Assembly (NCBI GenBank): GCA_907165065.1
Contig: OU015524.1
Span: 124,001 to 188,000 of the forward strand
Source: Caprimulgus europaeus
Taxonomy: Eukaryota > Chordata > Aves > Caprimulgiformes > Caprimulgidae
Length of the DNA: 64,000 nt
Direction of reading: 5' to 3'
Shown: one piece after another, positions 42,657 through 53,094 of the stretch
How positions within the stretch are numbered: the first letter of the stretch is position 1
Layout of the letters: each line of letters opens with the position of its first letter
Position numbers and translations under genes: made by a program
Notes under the pieces: generated by a model
What the model was told of the DNA's origin: nothing
Database searches by the model: none
What the model saw: only the letters and a program-made list of their open reading frames with translations

Positions 42657-43150
42657 TTGGTACAAGACATGCAATGCCAAAAGCCGTTCACTGGTCTAAA
42701 TTCTATGAAATTAAACAAGAATCGAATCCCTGTCTGCCTTGGTAGAGCAGCTAAAGGTCACTGCTAGAAAATATACTCATTTAAATCCCAAAAAGCCAAA
42801 GGAGCCTGTTCCATTGGCATCTATGTTTTGTGGAGCACTCGGCTCTGGGTATTAGAAAGAAACTTCAAAATTAAAGGAAGCAGACTCCAGGGATTTGCAA
42901 AAATGTCAAAAATAGCATCAATGGGTTTTAACAACAGGGAAAAAACAAAAAGAAATGTGGCAATCCCGAAGGGAGAAAAAAAATGAAAAAAATCTGAGAG
43001 AAAAGATTAATTGCCACTTTAACAGAGGTTTCTGGAGGAGCTTGCAGAGGAAGGGACGGGCAACGGGAAAATCCCCTTTCCTTTCACACATCCCCGTCTC
43101 AAAAAAACCCCAAATCAGTGTACAATTTACAAAAAAAAAAGGAATTGGAA
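42657..43150 (+). pseudogene. gag: ERV gag fragment, 5'-truncated, copy 2
   Basis: Begins exactly at the minisatellite border, inside the capsid region equivalent to about 13578. Retains the F-Y-E-I-K-Q segment and the Lys-rich nucleocapsid part (ORF 42955-43356). A 4-base loss near 42725 and other indels break the frame. Confidence 0.7.
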
Positions 43151-43159
43151 AAAGGAATG

Positions 43160-43480
43160 TCCTCCAACTGGACACAGCTCTACGTGCCATTAACACAGTG
43201 ACATCCACTGATGAAATGGAATTTTCAGCTGATACAGGAGCTGCTCATTCCAGACTTAATTCTTGCAAAGGAAATTTTGGTCAGGGAACTCCAAGTGTTC
43301 TTGGTGCTACAGGGAAGCAAAAGAATCAGCCCTTTCTGCAAGCCATAAAATTTTAGTTTGGGAAACAATGAGTGACCCATCGATTTTCATGTATGCCCGA
43401 GAGTGCAATACCCTCGATGGGAAAGGATTTATTAAGCAAATTAAATGCACAGATAACCTTTAAGAACAGAGAGGCTGAAT
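43160..43480 (+). pseudogene. pro: ERV protease, longer copy with altered active-site flank
   Basis: E-M-E-F-S-A-D-T-G-A-A-H-S-R-L carries the DTGA motif, with S-A where copy 1 has L-V. The protease C-terminal part continues to 43480 (D-L-L-S-K-L-N-A-Q-I-T-F) in shifted frames. This region is absent from the truncated copies at 14235 and 45655. Confidence 0.65.
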
Positions 43481-43589
43481 TACTAATCCTAAATTTTTTT
43501 AAAGTGAGCAATTCTGGTAAGGCAAAACAATACTGTCTAAAATTAAAAGTCAGAGAAAGATGAAAAAACTTTTTAATAAAATAAACTAT

Positions 43590-43860
43590 TAGTGGAATGT
43601 GAATCCCAGTGCAATACTCCACTCCTGCCTGTACAAAAATCAGGAAGCAAATAATACAAGTTGGTGCAAGACTAAAGGGCTATAAGCTCCATAGTGCAAG
43701 ACATGCACCCACTGGTAACCAACTCATACACCTTGCTAACCCCTTGAAAAGAAAAGCACATATGCTTTACATTATTGAATCTTAAGAATGTCTTTTTGTG
43801 CACACATCTAGAAAAAATAGTCAGGCATTATCTGCCTTTCAATTAAAAAAATATAAAAAA
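43590..43860 (+). pseudogene. pol: ERV reverse transcriptase N-terminal fragment
   Basis: Broken frames on the plus strand show C-N-T-P-L-L-P-V-Q-K-S-G-S-K, V-Q-D-M-H-P and L-K-N-V-F-L-C-T-H-L-E-K, the order found in the fingers and palm of class I ERV reverse transcriptases. The catalytic motif A position, usually D-L-K-D, reads N-L-K-N here. Stops and frameshifts throughout. Confidence 0.6.
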
Positions 43861-44394
43861 TTAGGGCTGCCCCTCATATCCTGGCTCTCCTAACTCTCAA
43901 AGAGTCAAACTGACAGCTGAGGCACCAAATTACAGTACAGCAGATCAGCCCCCCCACCAGGCATCACTCAGAGAAAGAGCACTCCCGGTGATTGCTGCCA
44001 AACAGATTCTTCTGTTTGTTTAACTTGATAGCAGAAATTGTTTGAATGTGTCTGAGTGAGACCTACCAGCACCTACCAAGGGAGTGTGGAGTCTGGATCC
44101 AGAGCTCTGTTATCCCTCGAGGGAAACAGCCAGAGAAGGACAAAGGGACTGATAAACATATCACTGTGGGTAATTGCAAGTGTAATGGATGTTCTCTGGT
44201 TACTAACAGCTCCTCCTCACAGGGGCCTGAGGAAAACAAAAAAGAAGATTAAAAAAAGAAGTCTCCTCTGGGATGTGCATTGGAGTGCTGATCTGAGAAA
44301 CGATCATGTTGTCTTTGCAGCTAGGAGGGCTCAGCTCCTGCAAGGTAAGGATAACTTGGCAGGAACCAAGAAAGACGCCTGTGGCTGGAGAAAA
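43861..44394 (+). pseudogene. ERV 3' region, unassigned
   Basis: Single-copy ERV-flanked sequence. 44030-44190 has a degraded repeat at 45350-45510 (TGTCTGAGTGAGACCTAC; AGCCAGAGAAGGAC). A short frame there is Cys/Lys-rich; an envelope origin is possible but unproven. Confidence 0.35.
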
Positions 44395-44728
44395 GGATGT
44401 GCTGCTGAGTAACTGCCCAGCATCTCATTATAAAAAGGGGGCAAAAACAATAAAAAGGGGGTGCAACATGAAAATAGAGCAGCAGGAAATTTAAACTACG
44501 TGGGACCTCATAGGCGTACTGGAGAGGCTGTAAACCTTAAAGTACCTCACCAAGAGGGAAATAAGGGAGGGATTCTGTGGCCAGGAACAGGCTATAAAAA
44601 TTGGTGTGTTGCTCTGACGGTGTGTGCCTGCTGCTCAGGACACCAGCTCTTGCAAGAATGCAATAAAAGCGCTTCACTGAAGAGTCTGGCCAGAGTCCTT
44701 TCAAGTGACCGATTGCTCATTTCTCACA
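44395..44728 (+). mobile_element. ERV 3' LTR (5' border uncertain)
   Basis: TATA box (TATAAA, 44593-44598), AATAAA (44662-44667) and a terminal TTTCTCACA at about 44728 in the order and spacing of a class I LTR. Same orientation as the gag/pro/pol fragments upstream. The 5' end of U3 was not located. Confidence 0.55.
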
Positions 44729-45349
44729 GGGAAAAACCACCGTGGGTTGAAGGGGATGAGAAATACTTAGTTTTTGGGGGGAAGAATCATGGAAGTTGAG
44801 GAAAACAACAAATTTTAGAGTAAAATAAAAGCAGGGCTGAGTTTCACAGCAAAATAAATGATTACGTTTTCCTGAGCGAAAGCCCTTGCCCTGCTGCTGC
44901 ACATCTTGCTCGTTTGGGAAATAAAATTGGACATGAAGTGTAAAACTTTCTAGAAAGGAACATAAAAAACAAATAATAAATCTCAGTAATTCACTGTATA
45001 CTAAAAAGGTGTGGGTATGTTTATACACATCCAATGAAAATACTTACACTATGACAGTATTTCCTTTGCCTTTGGCATTAATTTAACTTGCACAGCTGTG
45101 AACTGATACCATGAAGTTATGAGGGGTCCTTTTGGTTACATACTCAGGAGGGACATCTGGCCAGCTGCACTGCCCCAGAAATACGCTACTGAACTGCCAG
45201 GGAGATCTGCCACTGAAAGCCAGACAAATAAAGCACTTTGAGGAAAAAAAATCCTGTAATATCTGGTTGCCCCTCTTTTTAAGCATTTAGAACAAATACC
45301 CAACTGCTCAAGTACACTTAATAAAGCCTGAAGACTGGTTGTTTAACTT
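44729..45349. other. Spacer with AGGAGGGA element
   Basis: 44880-45340 matches 6165-6610 (CTGCACATCTTGCTCG, GTGTGGGTATGTTTATACAC, then the element at 45130-45240 with an internal deletion). No gene. Confidence 0.45.
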
Positions 45350-45941
45350 AATATGAGAAAAAGTGTGAACGTGTCTGAGTGAGACCTACAAACAGCTACC
45401 AAGGGAGTGTGGAGTCTGCACCCTGGGTTCTGTTATCCCTGGAGGGCAACAGCCAGAGAAGGACGAAGGGACTGATAAACATATCACTGTGGGTAATTGC
45501 AATGTAATGGATGTCCTCCAACTGGACACAGCTCTACGTGCCATTAACACAGTGACAGCCACTGATGAAATGGAATTTTCAGCTGATACAGGAGCCGCTT
45601 ATTCCAGACTTAATTCTTGCAAAGGAAATTTTGGCCAGGGAGCTCTAAGTGAATAAAAACCCCGATCACCCTTGGAAACCTCGGTCCATCGGAAACGAAA
45701 AAAAAAGAAAAACAACAAACCCCCAAAACCCCAACCCAACAGGGAAAACACTTCAACAGGACATGCCAGAAAATTGCACAGGCAAAATCTTTAGAAAATT
45801 CAGACAAAATTTGAGTTCATCAGTTCTATCACTAATTAGCACTGCATTCATCTCCCTAATAATCTTTTTGGCAATTATTTTGATGGGTTACCGGAGGCGG
45901 GAAGGAGCGCGGCAGGAGCAGGGGGGTCCCGAGGGGGCAGA
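45350..45941 (+). pseudogene. pro: ERV 3'/protease chimera, copy of 14090-14520
   Basis: 45350-45510 resembles 44030-44190. At 45517 it joins protease sequence (D-T-G-A, E-M-E-F-S-A) that stops at the same base as the 14235 copy. It is followed by the same hydrophobic segment and leads into the 10-bp array. Confidence 0.65.
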
Positions 45942-46176
45942 GAGCCGAGCAGAGCCGAGCAGAGCCGAGCAGAGCCGAGCAGAGCCGAGCAGAGCCGAGC
46001 AGAGCCGAGCAGAGCCGAGCAGAGCCGAGCAGAGCCGAGCAGAGCCGAGCAGAGCCGAGCAGAGCCGAGCAGAGCCGAGCAGAGCCGAGCAGAGCCGAGC
46101 AGAGCCGAGCAGAGCCGAGCAGAGCCGAGCAGAGCCGAGCCGAGCAGAGCCGAGCAGAGCCGAGCAGAGCCGAGCG
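45942..46176. repeat. 10-bp tandem array, ~23.5 units, copy 2
   Basis: GAGCCGAGCA units, perfect except for a 5-bp partial unit near 46136-46141 and the last base. Shorter than copy 1 by about 6.5 units, while the flanks are nearly identical. Confidence 0.97.
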
Positions 46177-47215
46177 CGGGCGGGCGGAGGGAGAGGGGAC
46201 GCCCCGGGGCAGAGCGCGCCGATGCGAAGGGCGGAGGACGGCATCGGCTGGGCAGCGGCCCCGGAGAAGGACCCTTCGACCACCGCCGCCGCCGCACTCG
46301 CCTTACCTGCGGATCGCCGCCTCCATCGCGCCGTCCCCGCAGCCCGCGGGTTCGGTTCCGTTCCATTTCGCCTCGCTTTGCACGGCACCGCATGGCCCCC
46401 GCGACGGCCGGAAAAGAGGCGGGAACTTCCGGTGCCGGGACCAAAGAAAAAGCCGTGGCCCCGCCCCTCCCGCCCCAGCCCCGCCCCGCCCCTCCCGCCC
46501 CAGCCCCGCCCCGCCCCTCCCGCCCCAGCCCCGCCCTGCCGCCGTGCCGCACCGATCCCGGGCGGCGGTTACCCAGGGGCAGCACCGGCGCTGCAGTTCC
46601 GCGTTTCGCGGACCCAGAGCCCGCGGGGCGGCAGCGGCGTTTCCTGACAGGGAGGCAGCAGCGATCACGGCGTCACCACCCCGCAGCCACCGCAGCGGGA
46701 TGGCGCTCGGGGCGGCACCGCGCATGCGCGACACTGACGCGTTTTGTTGTTTTCGTTGCCAGGCAACAGCTGAAAACAAAATAACGCTACTGCGCCTGCG
46801 CCGAAGCAGAGCTGCAGTATCTGAAATTATGCACCAGGTGGCAGCAGCGAGCGCCCCAGAACCCGGATGTGCGGCAGGCGACCTCCAGCACCGAGCTGTG
46901 CCCGCCAGTCCGAGAACCCGTTCTGCTGAGCAGCGCGTGGCCGCCGGGCTGCAGTGCCTCGCTTCGGACACGAGATGGCGGCAGCAGCACACAGACGCCG
47001 CCCTTTGCCTCTCCCCGCTCCCGCGGCCCGGGGGCTGCTCCTGCCCCTTCCCCAAATCCCATCCCCCGGGAGGAGAAGCAGCAGCACCGCCCCTCCGAGC
47101 AGCGCTCTGGGGTTTGTTCTGCCCCGGAGCAAACCCCGGGGCTTGCTGCATGGCTGCGTGTGGCAGCGGGGCTGCCACAGTGGCAGCAACGAGGCCCTGG
47201 AGAAAGATTTCAAAA
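46177..47215. promoter_or_regulatory. CpG island with RFX, NRF1 and CTCF-like sites, copy 2
   Basis: Paralog of 14821-15840. X-box GTTGCCAGGCAAC at 46755-46767 and CTCF-like GCACCAGGTGGCAGCA at 46831-46846 are unchanged; the NRF1 palindrome is also kept. The CCGCCCC run (46455-46540) is longer by one repeat of CCCGCCCCTCCCGCCCCAG. Confidence 0.6.
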
Positions 47216-48640
47216 GGAAATGAGAGATTTCAAAAGAGGGATCTCAACAAAAAAATAGGATTTCTTTTCAAAAGGAAATGACGCAGCAGAGCTGGCATCC
47301 TCGAGGCAGGAGAGAAGACACTGAAAGCCGCTCTGTGTGTATGTGCACAAGGAGACAGCACATCCGAGTGGAGCAGATGCCAGTGGCCCATCTGCAGACG
47401 AGCGATACGCCCGTGATCCCCGGGCTCTGCTCTGGGATTTGCCCCTTTCCTCCCCTCTGTGCTACCGGCCATCTGCTCTCCCACTCCTGCAGATGCTCCT
47501 CCACGAGGCTTCCTGGGCCGGGCTTGGCACTGAGAGACACTGCACACTGGGACTGACTGCCCTGCCCTCCAGCCTGCAAAGCACTGGGACATGGAACATG
47601 GACAGCTCTCAGGCACTTTGGGGCTGAGACTCCTCTTGTTTGGGGGGATCTCCCCATCACCCCTCTCTTGCCCCATGCACCTGCTCCTTCTCACCAAAGT
47701 ATAAAAATACCAGCATCAGTTTTCTTAGTATTTATTTTTGGGATTTTTTTTTTTTTTTTTTTTTACTTTTTATAAAGTGCTTTTAGCAAACCCCAGTGTG
47801 CCCCATGGAACTGCTGTTTCGTTGTGCAAACTGCTGTGGACTTTGACTTCCAAGTTCATCTGCTTCACCTTCCTGCCCTTCCCCTCGCAAACGCCTCCGG
47901 TTTCCCTCAATAGATTAACGTCCCTCACGGTTCAGTACCGGCTGTCCAGGGCCCTTGCCGCGCCCTGGGACAGCTCCACCTTGCTGTGCAGGGGATGCTC
48001 CTCCGGGCCAGCTCTGGCAGCCTCTCGCTTCCTCCTCCACAGATTCCCACACTTCGGGTGAGCCGCCCGTCCCAGCCTGCACAGGCCTCCCGGGCTCCCG
48101 TGCCCAGTGACAAGGACCTGGTGTCAGCTTCTCCTGCCTGTCCCACACCAACTCCGCTGCTGTCCCAAATTCGCTGCAGCCTCGCCAGTGCAGGGTGAAC
48201 AATGGAGGCAACGGCACTAACTCAGGAAATTCAGCTCCCAGAGGCTGCTCAGAGGAGCATGGCAGCAGCAAAGGGAAGTGCCTGAACCTGCCCACGTCAC
48301 CCAGCCCCATTCTCCCGACTCCCAAGCCCCGCTGCCCAGGAACCCGGGCTCTGTCAGGCCGCAAGCCCTCCCCAGCCTCAGGTCTGGGTCGCTTCTCCCA
48401 CTGCCCCAGACGCTTCTCAGCAGGAAGGAGACGTGGTGCCCGGAACCGCTTCGGGATGGGGCCCCTTCCTTAGGGCCTGCGCCCTGCCCGCGGCCACAGC
48501 CGCTGCCGGAGGAGGAGAAGGAGGGAGTGGGAGCAGCAGAGCTGGACGCCGGACGTGCCCCGGCGGGGTCGGTGGGACCCACACGTCACCGGTTGGGGGA
48601 GGCACCGCGGGCTTCCAGCAGCTACGACGCAAACGCAGTA
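47216..48640. other. Paralog of 15841-16850 with insertion
   Basis: Colinear with round 1 except for the inserted 47694-48029 and a few short indels, including extra sequence near 48450-48490. Overlapping ORFs on both strands are not supported as genes. Confidence 0.45.
47694..48029 (-). pseudogene. Possible retrocopy of a gene 3' end
   Basis: Absent from the round 1 paralog, where TTCTCAC is directly followed by TTCCTCC. Possible target duplication TCTCAC/TCTCGC. Read on the minus strand: a short frame H-S-K-V-E-L-S-Q-G-A-A-R-A-L-D-S-R-Y ending in TGA (47932-47934 on the plus strand), then untranslated-like sequence, a long A run (T run at about 47739-47764) and AATAAA near 47730. It could be a retroposed mRNA end; gene not recognised. 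Confidence 0.3.
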
Positions 48641-48644
48641 TCGA

Positions 48645-48802
48645 AAACATCCATTCCCATTGGTTCATGGTGCGCAGCCAATAGGAAGCCTCACCGCGTC
48701 CCTCCACCAATAGGAGGTGGCGTTTACGATCCCCCCTGCCTCCATTCCCACTCGCCGGAGAGTCTCGGGGACCATGACGGGACAGTCTGAAGAAATGAGG
48801 TA
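48645..48802 (+). promoter_or_regulatory. Triple-CCAAT promoter with ATG and donor, copy 4
   Basis: All three CCAAT/ATTGG boxes kept. The ATG at 48774 reads M-T-G-Q-S-E-E-M and is followed by AG/GTAAAG. A three-base loss and substitutions change the peptide relative to copy 1, but ATG and donor remain. Confidence 0.45.
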
Positions 48803-49490
48803 AAGCAAAACAGGACGAACCAACCCAAAATCAACCTCAAAGTTTTACCTGCAGAAGCTGCGCTCTAGGCAGAACAAAAGAAAAAATAAAATAGACTTTA
48901 TTTTAAAAAACAAAATGCCTTTTTTCCAAGAAACGCCTGGAACACACCTTTAATTAAGTTTTCAAGGCATAAATTTTGTGTTTCATGAATTCTTTGTTGT
49001 TTCAAGTATTTATCAGTCAGTTCCAAGAGAGATCTCAGCCTGCAAGAAGCCTTAGCAGCAGATGGAGAAACCAAGGCTGCACTAGATACAAATATTTCTC
49101 CAGAGATTGTTCTTCCAGTTTATTTCTGTTACTTACATATAAAAATACAAAGAATTTCTTTGATGGACTTGAACTGAACCAATTGGGAAAGATGACATAG
49201 TTTAAAATACACACAACCAAAATTACATGACAGAAGTTGTTCTCAGAAGCGCAAAGGTGAGCAGACAGGAAGATTATTCAAGATCAGTGAATACAATGAC
49301 CAGACTGGGACCAGCGGCTGCAACTTCTCAAGATGCACTGAGACGAGAAGAATCAGCTGTGCTTGAAGTCCTCTGTGGACTTTTATAGAATTTTAAATGA
49401 ATGAGAAACTTGGAACTGAGGGTTCATGGGAAAACACCAAGAACTTTGAGAAGAATATCTATTGCATAATGGTACATTTAGCATATAGAG
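48803..49490. other. Sequence downstream of the CCAAT block, copy 4
   Basis: Colinear with 17003-17690, including the TTCTCAGAAGCGCAAAGGTGAGC segment (49239-49262). Confidence 0.4.
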
Positions 49491-49840
49491 AGAGCTTGAT
49501 TTTTGCAATGGCTTTGTCAGTCACCGAGGTGATGGCCCAACTCCGAGTTGTCAATAAAGCAAACCCGGAGTTACCCACCGACTCAGTCAAATGCCTTGGA
49601 CACCAACTCTGTTCACTGCTGTTAGTACAAGAAGATTCACTATTACTTACACAATGTCAGCTATGGGGAAAATGAACTCCATCTCAGCCAGACCCAATAC
49701 ACATTCTGAGCATATAAGCAAACACTCTTGCTGCTGTTGGAAAGTGTCTCCTCCCTTCCTTACACCACGGCTGCAGGGAGACCACCCTGTGAGGCTTCAG
49801 GAGAAGGTTGTACCAGGGCCTCAATGCTCCTAAAGCCCAG
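49491..49840. other. Private insertion with LTR-tail-like sequence plus module A fragment
   Basis: 49491-49670 has no counterpart in round 1 and contains GTCAATAAAGC, like the R-U5 end of an LTR. 49690-49830 is a fragment of the module A spacer (GTTGGAAAGTGTC). Borders uncertain. Confidence 0.35.
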
Positions 49841-50275
49841 CATGGCTCTGAAACTGCAAATGACCGCTGCTGGCTCCTGCTGAGGACTCACTGTTACCAG
49901 GCAAACAACGGAGGCGGCAGCACTGACACAGAAAATTCAATCCCCAGAGGCTACTTGGAGGAGCAAGGCAGCAGCAAAGGGAAGTGCCAAAACCTGCCCA
50001 GGTCACCGAAGCCATCCGCAGCGTTCTGGGCCGGGTCACTTCTCCCAGGGTCACTTCTCCCGCCACACCTGACCCGCGCCCAGGCGCTTCTCAGCAGGAA
50101 TGAGACGTGGTGCCCAAAGCTGCTTCGAGAAAGGGTCCCATTTCTTCCTACCTTCGCCCTACCCGTGGCCAGAGCCGCTGCCAGTGAAGGAGGGAGCGGG
50201 AGCAGCAAAGCTGGAGGCCAGACGCGCCCCGCCTGGGAGAGGCACCACGGGCTTCCAGCAGCTCCGACCCGCCCC
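49841..50275. other. Paralog of the 16490-16850 region
   Basis: Diverged copy of the sequence before the CCAAT block (GGAAGTGCC, CTTCTCAGCAGGAA phrases). No gene supported. Confidence 0.35.
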
Positions 50276-50455
50276 AAACGCAATATCGAAAACATCCATT
50301 CTCATTGGTTCATGGTGCGCAGCCAATAGGAAGACTCTGCGGCTTCCTCGACCAATAGGAGGTGGCGTTTACGATCCGCTCTGCCTTCATTCCCACTCGC
50401 TTGGTGGCCTCAAGGACAGTGACAGGGCAGAGCCTGAAGAAACCAGATAAAGCAA
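50276..50455 (+). promoter_or_regulatory. Triple-CCAAT promoter block, copy 5 (ATG and donor lost)
   Basis: ATTGG and two CCAAT boxes kept; the start codon position reads GTGACAGGG, and the donor reads CAGATAAAGC as in copies 2 and 3. Confidence 0.4.
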
Positions 50456-51280
50456 AACAGGAGAAACCAACCCAAAATAAATCTGAAGGTTCCATGTCTG
50501 GTAGCTGCTCCTCTCTATGTTACAAGAAAAAAAACATTAAAAAAACAAACAAAAAAACCAACTTTATTTTAAAACACAGAATGTCTTTTTCCAGGTAATG
50601 CCTGGAACACACCTTTAATTAATTCTTCAAGAGCTAAATGTTGTGTTTCTTGAATTCTTTGTTGTTTCAAGTATTTACCAGCCATTTCCAATAATTCTTT
50701 ATGCTCAGGCATGGTGCCTCCATGTCTGGCTCTTGTGTTCCACAACATGGCCCTTCCTCCCTCGATAAGCAGAGAAAATTCTGTTTTCTTAGCATTTTAC
50801 CTAAACATCCCTGGTTTTACCCAGTGGACTTCCTTTTTTGGTTTGTTGAGGCTTTTGGGGGGGTTTTTTGCTTTTGTTTTTTTCAGCTTATCATTATTTC
50901 TCCCCAGTTATTACATGAATCAAATCTCAATCCCTGACTCAGATGATGAAAAAGACCCCCAAAAATATTTTGCTGATGTGTATGAACCGGATTTAAATCC
51001 CAGGCTTATTTTTGGGGGGAGGTCTTTTAACACCTCAACTATCCAAATATTTTCTTTATTCTCCTTGATAATAAAGCAGAAATCTGAATTCTTTGGGCGG
51101 GGGGGGGGGGGACACACTGGGGGGATTAAAATGATCCAGAAGAAACAGTGACTCACATGCCTCAAGGAGAATTAATCATCAGTGAGGATAACCCAAAGGG
51201 TCTGAAATTAGACTGTTTAGAGCAGAAATTGCACCTGCTGAGCATCAAAAATTTACCCCCGAGGGAAATGCTAGGAAAAG
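50456..51280. other. Paralog of 18001-18840
   Basis: Colinear with internal deletions. Contains a G run at about 51099-51111. No gene. Confidence 0.4.
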
Positions 51281-51762
51281 CGTGTTTTGGTTTCAGTGTA
51301 GAACTTGTTAGGAGAAGAATGTGGACAAAAGTGCCGATGTTGTGAGTTGCTGCTGGAGCCCAGGGCCATTGTGTTTGGCTGGTTCTCAGCTGCATTGGGA
51401 CTGGGAGGGAGAAGCGCAGGGAACAGCAAACCCCAGAACTGCCACTGGGATGTGCCAATGAAACATTCCAGATGGTATCACGTCATGTCAGTACTCAGTA
51501 CATTAACAAGGGTTGAGCAGCAAGGGGGGGATTCTCCCAGGAATTGCTCGGGCTCGCTTTGCCGGGATTGCGGTTTTGGGTTCGGGTTCCTTTTCGCTCC
51601 TGCGGGATCGTTATCAGTGGGTGGGGAGCAGTTCTACTGTGCCCCACTCAGATAGAAGAGTTGTTTGCATTACTCCTATTATTCTTATTTTCATTTTATT
51701 TTTACTTTAATTATTAAATTGTTCTTATCTTACCTACAAGTCTGCTCACCTTTACCTCTCCA
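51281..51762 (+). mobile_element. ERVL-type LTR fragment, truncated at both ends
   Basis: Matches 19590-20070, starting TGTTTTGGTTTCAGTG and ending at the same break as the first copy. Contains an extra GTACTCA near 51490. Confidence 0.65.
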
Positions 51763-52084
51763 GCCTTTTTTCCAGGAAATGCCTGAAACACACCTTTAAT
51801 TAAGTTATCAAAAGATAAATATTGTGTTTCATTATTTCTTTGTTGTTTCAACTACTTATCAGCCGTTTCTAAGAGGGATCTCAGCCTGCAAGAAGCCTCA
51901 GCAGCAGATGGAGAAGCCAGGGCTGCACTAGATACAAATATTTCTCCAGAAATTGTTCTTTCTGTGTATTTCTGTTATGTATAAATAAGAACATATGGGC
52001 TACAGGACAGGGAGGGAGGTATGAATGAAAAAGTCGGGATCTGGAACTAGACAGAGAGAAAGAAAAAAAAGAAACACATGACCC
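51763..52084. other. Shared block ending in a short GA minisatellite stub
   Basis: Matches 20071-20370, then at about 52068 jumps to sequence equivalent to 25665. The ~5.3 kb of round 1 between these points (module A copy 3 and exon copy 3) is missing here. Confidence 0.5.
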
Positions 52085-52775
52085 TGACGGGAACTTCCGG
52101 TTCCGCTTCTCTCTTCCACCACGTGCTGTGCTTGGGGCTCTGAACTTCTCTGAACGAGAGAGATTTCCATTTTGGAAAAATCTCTTTCCTACTGAAGTCA
52201 AAATTACACACTCTAAGGAAAAAGGACATTATTGAAGCTGTAACTCACCAAAAAATACATCACGACTCACCGTCACAAGTTACAAGGCTGCCAATGCTTC
52301 TTGGGAAAGCTTGGAAAAACATGTGAAGGAATGCTGCTTTGTCCTGTTTTGTTCATGTCTCTCCTTTGACCTTGATTGCTTTTAGAACAGACGCTAGTAT
52401 CTCACTAAGGGGTTTGAGTACTACTCTTTTAAAAGTTAATTTACTGAAGAAGCATAAAGCTTTTGTCATAAAAACAACGTCTGTTCTGAACATCTGAACC
52501 CTTATGAACAGTTTCTTTCCTCTCTTGCTACAAAACTGTTTTCATAGTAAGCGCACAGGAAGATTATGCTTTCAGGAAGAGAAAACTGACAGAGGGAAGT
52601 AAGCTTTGCATAGGTGTAACATGCTCCAGAATAGCCCTTGGTTTTGGTATTTGTGTTAAAATCCTTCATCCAAAAAAAAAAAAAATGAAGGAGAGTTGGC
52701 ACATTCTTAACGTTAACTTTGAAGTCCGTACTACAAGTACCTGAGGAAAAATGCAAACGCACATCGCAGATGCAC
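52085..52775. other. Paralog of 25670-26365
   Basis: GC-rich core with GGAACTTCCGG and CACGTG, then shared spacer with a shorter A-run (52672-52684). No gene. Confidence 0.45.
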
Positions 52776-52874
52776 CTCGAACTTGCAGACCACCACGGGT
52801 TCTTTCCACCTGTCTTGTATTTTCATGGCAGAAGAAAGGGCAACCATGGTGAAACGGTGCCAGTTGACATCCAG
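52776..52874 (-). CDS. 99-bp coding exon, copy 5
   Basis: Acceptor TTTTGCAG above 52874, donor GTGCAT below 52776. 33 open codons, L-D-V-N-W-H-R-F-T-M to P-V-V-V-C-K-F-E. Differs from sister copy 4 at several residues (I to M, V to I, S to P, Y to F, K to E) with no disruption. Confidence 0.6.
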
Positions 52875-53094
52875 CTGCAAAAGGAAAAACTAATTTAGCA
52901 TGAAGCTGGGTAGGAATCTAAGGCCTCTTTTTTTTGTGAACACTACACCTGAGTAGCGGAAAAAGTACTTTGCATCATCTCTGGTACTGCTGTCGGTACA
53001 GGCCACCAGCGCCTCTGAATTTTAAAGTCAACCGTGCCATCTTTTTTTTCTTTTCTTTTCTTTTTTATTTTATTACACATGGAAAGCTGTAGTT
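52875..53094. other. Spacer with exon-like T-D-S-S-T-R-D-D segment
   Basis: Near-identical to 26468-26689; the T-rich tract is shorter and interrupted. Confidence 0.35.

Noticed and set aside
40253..42718. Minus-strand ORFs up to 205 codons over the 265-bp minisatellite
   Set aside because: Repeating C-S-S-F-S-A-T-A-S type peptides follow the repeat period; frames break at each unit change.
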